The notes under the pieces are model-generated. The model had not been told where the DNA came from. It did no database searches and worked only from the letters and a program-made list of their open reading frames with translations. From Eretmocerus hayati (taxonomy: Eukaryota; Arthropoda; Insecta; Hymenoptera; Aphelinidae), in assembly GCA_029851415.1 (NCBI GenBank), contig CM056744.1:9865268-9929267 (forward strand): a DNA stretch of 64,000 bases. Direction: 5' to 3'. A program made the position numbers and the translations under genes. This document shows, in pieces, positions 34,246 to 44,295 of the stretch. The first letter of the stretch is position 1. The number at the start of each line of letters is the position of its first letter.

Positions 34246-37200
34246 CACGTGGGTCCATTCGACCCAAGGCCTTTTTTATGAGATCGCCACGCTCGTAATT
34301 CGAAGTTTCCCGGGCTCAGGGTGACATATTTTGGTAGTCAAGATGTGCCACTCACCGACCGTGCATATAGCCCCAGGTCTGGCGCGCGCGTCTTCCCACC
34401 ACAGCCAAGCAAAGTTGCCGCTGGGTCTAAAGTTACGGAAGCCGAGGTGGCTCACCGCTCGCACTCACAGCGATACAACTGGAACGCGCGGCGCGCGGTC
34501 GGATCGCATAGCGGTCTGATCGCGCGCCACGCGATCTTCAACCAAAAATAACTCGTTCATGGATTCATGCGGGAAAATGATTCACGAGAGTACCGCATCA
34601 TCGGATCATATGAGGGTGGTGTACCTGATTTGCCCCCACTGGACATTTTTTGTTTGTAAAATCAGCCCTGACCCACTGATGCAGAGCTATCTACATTCTT
34701 CCACGTGTATGAGTGGCCTAATACCGGAGGATTCCTAGAGTTGGTCATAAAATCGGGACATTTCGCAGATGTTTCACTTTTCTATGTGTGAAAATAGTTG
34801 AGACGAAGACGAGCTCCCGCTCTGGGATCAGATCTCCCAATTTTGCAAATGAACCCCTCTAAGTTGAGATGTAGACAAAGAGAATGACTCATACATTGAT
34901 ATTGGCTGCACAGATTCTGTTCAGCATGGCTTTTTGGTGGCCGACGAGAGAAGTCAAAATCATCAGTAACAATATTCTCGATAAAAGGAACATCGGACAA
35001 AAAATTTGTTTTGCGCTCTTTGACTATTTTTTCAGTCACTTGAAATCTATGCCAAATAAAATCACAGCAACTAACCTGAATACCCTTGAGCTTATTCCCT
35101 TCGACTCCGTCTCAATTTTGGAACGATTTCCAACCGATTATACACCCATATCACTAAATAAGTGCAATATCTCCAATTTGCCCTCTTGAACTTTCTACTG
35201 ATTCTCTATTCTTCACCATGGGAATCCATTCACTCATCTTGAGTCGGGGAATGAGATATCCCGGTCTCGTGAGAAACCCACGCGATTATGAAAGTGGGTC
35301 TTTGTACACGGGGAGGCAAATAAGGCACACTCTTCCCAGGACTCACCTTTTCTGGAGAAATTAGAGCGTCTCGACTCTAGGCGATCAAGATTAGATCTAT
35401 CTAAGCTCGTACCAAAGGTCTCAGGTCTCAAAACGAGTTTCCAGTACAACAAACAGAGCTACAGTACGTTATAATTTTATTGGGATGAGTGAGAGTTCAG
35501 AGCAATCCAATAGTAACCCGATCAATTCAAGCACCCTTAGTCCATTTGATCCGAGTAGCACTATCATTAGTGTTCTTATCATCATTTGTAAATTCATAAA
35601 TTTATCTTTTCTTGTTCGAGATCGCTCTGCACGCGGTCGGATCGCACTGCACGCGGTCGGATCGCACTGCGATCTGATCGCTCTCCACGCGGTCGGATCG
35701 CACTGCGCTCTGATCGCGCGGCGCGCGATCTGCAACCAAAGTAACAAATTCATGGATTGCCAAGTGAAAATTGGAGTATTAATGATAGGGTGGCGTGCTC
35801 GGATTATGAATCACGAGGCAAGTGAGCCCAACTTTGCTCATCTAGTCTCAAGGAGTAGCATAAGCGTGTTCGTAGGAATTGAGAACCGATCAGGTGTGTC
35901 ATGTTAAGAACTGGAGAAATGAATGATTTCAACTGAACCAAGAATCATATTTCCTTCTTGAAGAGACGGAATATCCGTGAGAGGTATGTCGTCATCCGCT
36001 ATCCGTTCCAGAACACATTGACCATGATCATAGTGTTTCAATTTTCCAATAGGGCCCAAAGAACTTTCGCATGAAAATTTCACATCAATTGGTTGAATTC
36101 CTGTAGAATTGGCAGGTGATTCATTCTTGCAAATGCATTTCCTTCGCGTAAAACTAACAGCTTAGTATGTCCTTGCGTTTATGTAACAATTTACCCGAAA
36201 ATATCAGTTTGAGCGTCATGTCAAATAGAACTTCATGTCCACGTTAGGCCGCTTTGATGAGAAAACGAGGAAAATATATGACGCAGTCTCTCATGAATTC
36301 AGAATTGAAAACAAGTCGAGTGTTACTATCAACCTCATCATCACTGGCCCAGGAAGAGGAAGAAAGATTCCAACATGCAATATATTGCAACTACAGTTGT
36401 ACTAGACAATCCAACAATTTTCGGTTAATTTTAACCCTTTGCGGAGTGGTGTTACATATATGTGACACCTGAGTCTGCGCTCGGGATATTCATAAATGGC
36501 GATTACACAAAGGTGGAACGATGGAATGAAACAATCGTCTCCGGAACCACTCAGCACTCGCTCAAATATGATCTCGTGATTGAATCCGTTCTCCTAGACT
36601 TAGTTTTAAGAAGTGCAAGTTGAACAATGCCAGAGAGAATTTTTTTGTTACATCTCGTCCTTTATAGTTGTAAAAACTAACTCATTCATATGAACATTCT
36701 TAGTAGGAATTGGGATAGGCCTCTCATACACGTGGGAAAATATAGATAGCTCTGCGTTGGCGGGTCAGGACTGAACTCATGAACATAATAAAATGGACAG
36801 TGGGGGCAAATCAGGCATACCCACCTCATACGATCCGACGATGCGGCACTCTCGTGGATAATTTCCCCGTGTAAATCCATGAATGAGTTATTTTTGGTTG
36901 AAGATCGCGTGGCGCGCGATCAGACCGCTATGCAATCCGACCGCGCGCCGCGCGTTCCAGTTGTATCGCTGTGAGTGCGAGCGGTGAGCCACCTCGGCTT
37001 CCGTATAAAGTACCTAGGTGTGCCAGCAGTGCGCGCTATTTTTGTTTGCATTTTGTAGAAATGATAAATGATTGCAGAAAACTGCAAAAAGGCCTTTCCA
37101 CTGAAAATATTCTAGAGGACGCAATTTTCAATGGAATGAGCTGGAAATTCAACCGAGTTATCTCAAGATCAAGTATATATGAACAAAAACTAGTCCAGTG

Positions 37201-37597
37201 TTCAACCTTTCAATGGAGGTCTTCATTCCGGTATATTAGGTGAGAATGAAAATTCTCAATTCATGCGTCGAAATATGTCAGAATAAATACCTTTTTTCCA
37301 AGATCCACTCTTGAGCTAATTTTTCCTTGAATTTGCCTCATTTCGAGATGACTCAGTTGAACTTTCAGCTCATTTGGATGAAAATTGCGCCGTCTACAAT
37401 TTTTTTAGTGAAAAAGGTAATTTTTTATATTTTTCTGGAATTTTGTATTTTTTGGAATTTTTTATTTGACCTTGAAGATTATCTGGATACATTGGCAACA
37501 CAATTTAATATAATAGCTACATCATCAATTTTTCGGCGTGGGTCAAATCGACTCAGGTTGGCCAGCTATGTTATTTGGCGGAGGTGTGCCAGCTAAG
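34233..37597. mobile_element. 3.36 kb TIR element inserted in LINE ORF1
   Basis: Left tip AACCCTCAGTTGGCACAC at 34230-34247 and right tip GTGTGCCAGCTAAGGGTT ending near 37599 are inverted. Longer arms match at 34430-34650 and 36790-37005, including the GATCGCGCGCCACGCGATC segment and a TTGCCCCCACT monomer. Right-hand sequence outside the arm (37020-37570) is AT-rich. No transposase was seen. Confidence 0.7.
35625..35735. repeat. Short tandem repeat of CACGCGGTCGGATCGCACTG
   Basis: About five units of 17-30 bp alternate CGGTCGGATCGCACTG and CTGATCGC, inside the 34.2-37.6 kb element. The same words occur in its arms. Confidence 0.8.
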
Positions 37598-37599
37598 GG

Positions 37600-37828
37600 T
37601 TGAGGCTATTCAACAAAAGTACAAGCTGCCCCAGATATTAGGTTTACCACAAACATAACCAAAACACAACAAGTTCTGTTCAAACGACTAATAGTTGCCA
37701 AAGAAGCCTACAACTCTGTTTATCCTCAGGACCTGCTCTCAATCAAACACTTTTATGATGTGCCTTACTTGGTGGATAGAGCTAAGAGGCGAAGAAACCC
37801 TGTGAATACTACGTCTTTTCTGAATTAA
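37600..37828 (+). pseudogene. LINE ORF1, C-terminal piece
   Basis: After the insertion, a frame runs to a stop at 37828 with ITKTQQVLFKRLIVAKEA then DLLSIKHFYDVPYLVDR, the usual C-terminal end of CR1/Jockey-type ORF1 (a TK.Q segment followed by a basic tail). It continues the piece at 33641-34245. No endonuclease or reverse transcriptase frame follows, so the element is truncated. Confidence 0.65.
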
Positions 37829-38551
37829 GCATGGTGAAGTAGACCCAGTCAGGTATAGCCCTGAAAGTATTTTTCCCCACTTCCTAACCCCAAACGATGA
37901 GGAAGACAAAGGTTTGTATGTTCTGGAGTCACCCGTGTTTTCTACGGCACCCTCTTCAAAAACACTAGAAATCGATGTTCCTTCTATCAAATCGCATTCT
38001 GACGCATTTCGATGTATCAATCAGAAATTTCTCTGGCATATCTTTAAAACCTTGACAAACAGAAGAAAAATATTTGCTTACTGCCAACTTTGGATTTAGG
38101 CCCCGAAAAAAATTGTTGAATGTTGAAAAACGATTTTTCTTATAGGAATTGAATAGAACAGCGTAAACTAACCATTTCATGGTCTTTTCCGGCTCATTTT
38201 ACATCGAAATCTTGTTGAAACATATCATTCTAGGTGGTGGAAAGTAGAGAGCCTGAAGTAGAGACGAGCAGATGCGGTAACCGCGCGCTCATTGGTTGAA
38301 ACAATTTAGAAACTTCTACAAGACGACGTGCTGCGCTTATGGGTTTCCGTTGGGTCCTTTTCGTCCGATCCGCGCAGCCAACGAGCGCGCCCGGATTTTA
38401 GAAACTTTTGAGCTGTCTGCCCCTCACTACTCCAGGCTTACTAGTGGAAAGTGGTCAAAAAAGCCAATAACCGTTTTTGAAGCAAATGTTAGTTCAGTAA
38501 TTTGCATCTTCTGCGCATGCGTGTCCTTTTACGTCTCTGAAACTGCTTTAA
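37829..38551. other. Non-coding stretch, nothing recognised
   Basis: Only short frames. No repeat assignment was made. Confidence 0.35.
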
Positions 38552-38959
38552 GGGCGCTCCGCAGCTTCAGAACAGTGTGCGTGGCGCCATCTTACGGCCA
38601 AATTGGTTTATTGTAAATATAAAATCAACCAGACAACGGAGAACGGAAAGCGGTGTTTACCCACGTGCGGATAATTTTTCTGCAAATTTGAAAGAAAGTT
38701 TCATCACGATCGGTGCAGAATTGAGCTTATAAAGTTGCAGGAAAAATTTTGGAAAATAGTAGATACATTCCTGCAACTTTATGAGCTCAATTTTGCACCG
38801 ATATTGATAGAACTTTTTTTGAAATGTGCAGAAAAATTATCCGCACGTGGGTAAACATCGCTTTCCGTTCTCCGTTGTCTGGTTGATTTTATATCTACAA
38901 TAAACCAATTTGGCCGCAAGATGGCGCCACGCACACTGCATTGTAGCTATGGAGCGCCC
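38552..38959. mobile_element. TTAA-flanked foldback MITE, 408 bp
   Basis: Ends GGGCGCTCC and GGAGCGCCC are flanked by TTAA on both sides (38548-38551 and 38960-38963). The whole element is nearly palindromic, with arms of about 200 bp meeting near 38757. TTAA duplication is the signature of piggyBac-type transposition. No coding capacity. Confidence 0.88.
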
Positions 38960-38963
38960 TTAA

Positions 38964-39344
38964 GGCCATGCGGTAGCCGTGCAAGCTAAATTTTGTTCCC
39001 AGAATACTCAAATTCTTTTGCGATTTGGGCTAAACGACGAGTTGTCGCGCCTTTGTTATCACCCAACTTGAATGGCTCAACTCGTCGTTTAGCCCAAATC
39101 GCAAAAGAATTTGAGTATTCTGGGAACAAAAATGTGTGTATATTATAGGTTAGGATGTCCCAGGCGCCCAGTGATTCCCACTTTTCTGCAATATTCTAAT
39201 GATTTGGGCTGAACATTGAGTTGTCGAGAATAAATCGGATGATAACAATAACTAAACAACTCATCTCAAACTTTGTACCATAAAATTTTTCACATAAGTG
39301 GTGAATGGAACTTTACGACCGTGCTGCACGGCTACTGCATGCCC
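38964..39344. mobile_element. TTAA-flanked MITE, 381 bp
   Basis: Ends GGCCATGCGGTAGCCGTGC and GCACGGCTACTGCATGCCC are bordered by TTAA at 38960-38963 (shared with the previous MITE) and 39345-39348. An inner palindrome (39000-39128) has arms with ATTCTTTTGCGATTTGGGCT. A diverged relative lies at 9619-9895. Confidence 0.85.
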
Positions 39345-39589
39345 TTAACTCGATAGCCAGTATAATTTCCTCCAAAATATTCAACACAGTAAAAAAATCC
39401 GTAAAGGTACCAAATCCGCGTAGCCGAGGCTCGTTCAATGGGCCCCAAAAAGTGCAAATTTTGAGTTGGACTGTTTCAAAGATGTGAACATGTGTTTTCG
39501 ATGTAATTTTTGACGTAGAAACTGAATCCGCGATCAATTTTGTTCCAAACCTTCAAGATTTTTTATGATACTCAAAAATCCGACCGAAT

Positions 39590-39975
39590 GGTGTACGGTC
39601 ATTTCCAGCCATTTCCCACACATTTGAGATGTATGTTGAGTATGGGCAAAGGTTTGAAATTGTCGCGTAGAGGATGCAAGTATGTTTTCTTTTGTATTTT
39701 GACCAGCTGAAGACGACGCCGATGGTTCTGAGGCACAGGAATGAGTCGAGAGAGAGAGATATAAGGTGCATGATGTAGTTTTCTCTAATGAGATCATATA
39801 ACAAAATATAGCTCTATCAGCCCAAATCTAACTCACAACTCATTCCCAAGCCTCGAAATCATCGGCATCGCCTTGAGCTGGTCAAAATACAAAGGGAAAC
39901 ATACTTGCATCCTCTACGCGACAAGTTCAAACCTTTGCGTATATACTCAACATACATCTCAAAAGTGTGGGAAAG
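39590..39975. repeat. Inverted repeat with ~120-bp arms
   Basis: 39600-39725 and 39863-39975 are inverted relatives, sharing GAGATGTATGTTGAGTAT, TCGCGTAGAGGATGCAAGTA and TTTTGACCAGCT. Confidence 0.75.
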
Positions 39976-40049
39976 GCTCAGCCTTTCCCACACATTTGAT
40001 AAATTTCGCTCAATCACTTGTGATAAGTTGCATATGTAGTTTTTTCCAA

Positions 40050-40330
40050 CTGAAGTCTCCTATGTGCTACATGTCTAATTTCCAGTGTTTCAACTGACTT
40101 GGTTATTAATCTGAGAAATAAGATGAGTACAATACTGTTCTATTGATTCGCGAGAGTAATAAAATCTTTTGTCATTTGAAATGAATGATGGACAAATTGT
40201 AAAAAGACAAATCAAGATTGACATTTCCAGGACTAAGTGAAAGAGAAATAAAGTTGGAAATAAACTGGATGAGGAACTCCGCAAGGATTTTTAGCCTTTG
40301 CATTTGTTCGCATTGTGTATATGAGAAGCT
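40050..40330. repeat. Dispersed repeat, relative of 63740-64000
   Basis: ACATGTCTRATTT, ATGAGTAC, CAGGACTAA and GGAAATAARCTGGATGAG recur in the same order at 63740-64000. A scrap resembling a helical LINE ORF1 segment (GNKLDE) can be read in both. Identity is uncertain. Confidence 0.6.
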
Positions 40331-42113
40331 TTTGAAAAATGTTTATCATGTTAGTTGCTTCATCTGTTTTCCCTACTTGTCTTTCTGATGTGTTTAGATG
40401 ATTCAAATCTCTTGATGATAATTCTTATTCCAAGATGTTCTTTGAATTCCTCAAAAAAATCAATGTTTTGCATATGGGAACTTTATGGGAACTTTTTTAT
40501 TCAACCCACTTCCTTTTTGATGAGACTACGAAGCATATCATTCAGTAAGAAAATGGTGTTGGAGTAACCCACATGAGATTGAGGCTCTGAAAAAAGAGAA
40601 ATAAGCAAATCTCATACTCACTGTTGCTCTAGTTTACACTGGTGTCTGATATAAGAGCTAAGCTATTCACAGCTAGATTGAACTTCCAAAAGCAAGCAAA
40701 CCACAGTAACCTGCAACAAAAGTGTGAAAGATACCGTGTGGTCACAATAAAAAAGGAACCAACAGAGAATCAAGGGACGAAATCAAGCCCTTTTGGATCT
40801 TGGCAATTCGATCTCATGAGGGAATCACCAGATTAATAGTAAGAAATGCAGAATAATCATTAAGGATACTGCAGTACTAGACATCATCACATTATAGGCT
40901 TGCTTTCATCAATTGAACAAGGATCTGGTTGTTCTTCTGTGCGGAAGAAAGAATCATTCAAGCATCAATAGCAAAGCTTTGTGAGGGACTCTGACAAATT
41001 TAAAATAATTGATGATGTTAATTTCTAGCAATGAGTACTATTGATTTCAAAGTTCAGATGGGTGTCTATGTGAAGTATCACAGGCTATCTGCAGTGAGAA
41101 ATCATTTCCTCTGCTATATCGAGCGTTTATTATAGCTCATGAAGCACTCCATAGTCAATACCATGATCTTGAATTTGTTTTTTGAACAAATTCTTGGATG
41201 CGTGCTTCACACCAAGGCTATTGGTGAGGTATAGAAATATACTTCCACAAGGTGACTGTACATAGAGATTCCAAGTCCTGCATGTTTGTGCATAAATATT
41301 TACCGTGTTCTACACAAAGACTCTCATTCCACCCCTGCCCTGGTCTAAGATATTTTGAGAGATAATTTAGAATCAGTTGTATTGACTGGTATGCCGCTTC
41401 AGATCTTGGTTCTAAGATTCACATTTGATGAAGCTGATTATAGAAGAGGCTTGATTCATGTAGCGCCATGGCTATAGCATTTCAATCTGAACGAAAAACA
41501 GTAGCTTTACTGAGACAGTAGTGGATGAGCCACATCATACAGGCTAATTCAAGCCATTGCTACAATCAAATGTAAGCACTCGAGTTTAATGAAAAATTCA
41601 AAGCATCAATGAGGAAGTCATGAAACAAACATAGATTACATATTGATTACAGCGCAGATGTCAGATGAAAGCTGACTTTATCATTGTATCATCAGAGGGA
41701 ATGTGTGTAGATTATGAGACTGTGTGAAAATATTTACTGGCTTTAAGGCTATGCTTGGATTTCATGTTTCACTCTGTATCTTTAAATGGACTCACTTTTT
41801 TGCGATGTAGATCAGTCATCGAGAAAGCAGCCAAAAGCAGCTGACACCAAAGCAAACAAAGCGAGCTAGTACGGATACGGACGTAGGTTATTTATGGCCG
41901 TAGCTTGCAGCTGATAGCACCACGGGCACGCTGACTTTTGTACACACTTGAATCTTGAGTGCATTCCGCACTTTCCGCAGTCGCAAAATTCTAACACTGA
42001 CTTTGATCGCAAAAAGTTAATGTCAAAATACTTATACAGCACAAAATCACAACTCTATCTCTGATCTCTGATCCGGCACCGATTATTCGTCTCAATATGG
42101 CGGGCTATTATAT
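40331..42113. other. Probably decayed repeat, no gene
   Basis: Protein-like scraps are broken by many stops. Nothing could be assigned. Confidence 0.3.
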
Positions 42114-43056
42114 GTCGACCCATGGAGACGGAGGTGCAACGCAATGCATAAGGGATAGGCATCTCCGGTCCGAGATTTCGGCGCGCGGCCGAGTGGTGTA
42201 TAAGGCTGCTTTTTCACGGTGGCAATCCGTCGCCGGCGACGTAGCGACGTCGCCGCATTTCGGTGGGCGCGAAATTCAAAACCTAGCTTATCGAGGTAAC
42301 CTAAGATGGAAATGGAGTGACTCCGAAAAACCCACTGGTTGAAAATTGTTGTGTTCAATGTTTTTGAAGATGCTGAACACGAATATGAACTTCATTTCCT
42401 TCCAACGGCGGAGGAAATGCGTGAAAATCGACTTTGAAGCCAGAACGTCTCATTTTCGGATTCTAATGTGATTTTTAGAAGTTTTCTTCACCTCTGAATG
42501 GGAACAGAGTTCGTATTCGTGTTCAGCGTCTTCAAAAACATTGGACAGAACAATTTTCAACAAGTGGGGTTTTCGGAATCACTCCATTTCCATCTTAGGT
42601 TAACCTCGATAAGCTAGGTTTTGAATTTCGCGCCCACCGAAATGCGGCGACGTCGCTACGTCGCCGGCGACGGATTGCCACCGTGAAAAAGCAGCCTAAG
42701 TTGGCGGAGATGCACGAAGCGCCTTTCGGGCATCTCCGCCAAGTCATACACCAAAATTTGCACAGCTAATTGTAAACCTGACATAGATATAGGTATAGCT
42801 CTAGCCAGCTATGTATGCATATAGCTGTAAGCGGATTACCGCGGCGCAAGTCATTGCCTCATGATCCACAAGAGCTGACAGCTGACCATACTCGAGCTGC
42901 GTAAATTCTATGGTGTATAACTTGGCGGAGATGCCCGAACGGCGTTTCGTGCATCTCCGCCAACTTATACACCACTCGGCCGCGCGCCGAAAACTCCGAC
43001 CATTATTATGCCTGCGTTGCACCTCCTTTTACTATAGTCTCCATGTGTCGACCACT
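42114..43056. mobile_element. Composite palindromic element, ~940 bp
   Basis: Outer tips GTCGACCCATGGAGAC (42116) and GTCTCCATGTGTCGAC (about 43055) are inverted and enclose arms with CTCGGCCGCGCGCCGA. A second, inner inverted repeat (42205-42385 and 42500-42700) carries GCGACGTCGCTACGTCGCCG. A short hairpin motif GCGGAGATGC...GCATCTCCGC is repeated at 42715-42745 and 42925-42965. Confidence 0.75.
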
Positions 43057-44295
43057 GCGAGACCCCCTTCTAGGGACCCTAGACTTCATTAGTATTGTTG
43101 TTACGTACTAAATCTAGGGAAATAGTACGTATTCGATATTTGAATTGAAGGATGAATAAGAATGAGTTTAGCTCGAATGGTCCAGTTTTAAACAATGATT
43201 TTATGTTTGAATTTACCTTTTGGTTCGCCGACGCGAGTAGGGAGAAGGGTGAATGATTTATACACAGATCTATGAATAAACTATTTGAGCTATATTGTTC
43301 AGAAATATCAAAGACTCGAGAAATAGATGAAGCGTGAAGCGCTTTGACAAAATGATGTGATCTAGCCGAAGGCCAGTGTAGCTCTGCTGGCGGGCCGCTT
43401 TGCTCGTCGATGCGGCGGTGGCGTGGGCGTCGGGCCCTTCCGATGGGCCTTGTTGCTGTCTCTCTCGCACTCGTGGCTGCTTGGATGAGCGAGAGCGTCG
43501 GTCGATGTTTTGGCGGCAGGTCCTCAAAGGTTTCAAAATGGGATAGCTTGGATTCAATTATTCTTAACTAATTACGCTGCCAGCTATAGTGACCATTTAT
43601 ATTCGGTGATTTGAATCGAGCGCGGGTCTTATACCATATTCCTTAGTTATCTACTTTATCTACATATCAGTCCGTTACATTGTTAAAAAGCACGCGGTCT
43701 CATTTAAAAACGGCAAGACGTCAGCGACCCATTTCAAAGTATTACATAAATATAATAAATACAAAATAAAATAAAAAAGAAATAAATTATCGAGACAAAA
43801 ATTCGTGAATGGCAAATACAAATTGAGAAGACTATTTGCCGAACTCTGTTCGGCGCAGAGAAAATTATGATGCATATTTCCAAAACTGGGCACAATTTAG
43901 CTCACCGTGGAGATGTCAGTCGCGCAATTGGAAACAAGGGGATGAGAAGGTATGTATTTACAAACAAGAAATGGGATTTTATTAAGACGAGTCGGTATGA
44001 TAAGAATCTGTTAACATATAAAAAAACTATACAACCAATCACAATCTCTGGATCCTATATTAGTACCGTGGCGACCGTGGGTATGCACATACTCTATTAT
44101 AGTAAGCAACTTACTGTTAGCACTAAAGCAAGGGTCTCTTATGTTATGTTGGGTTGATTTGAAAACTGGTCTGAAGATAATAGACTTGGAACATTCTGCA
44201 TTAGTATTGACTCAATGTTCATGACGAGGGATTTTTACCTACTGTTCTCTAAGTTTCATTGAATTTTTCAATTTATAACATGTTCCTCTATCAGA
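43057..44295. other. Downstream of ankyrin gene C
   Basis: It includes a GC-rich patch at 43375-43510. A minus-strand AATAAA (TTTATT at 43978-43983), 313 bases past the stop of gene C, is a candidate poly(A) signal. Nothing else is supported. Confidence 0.35.
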
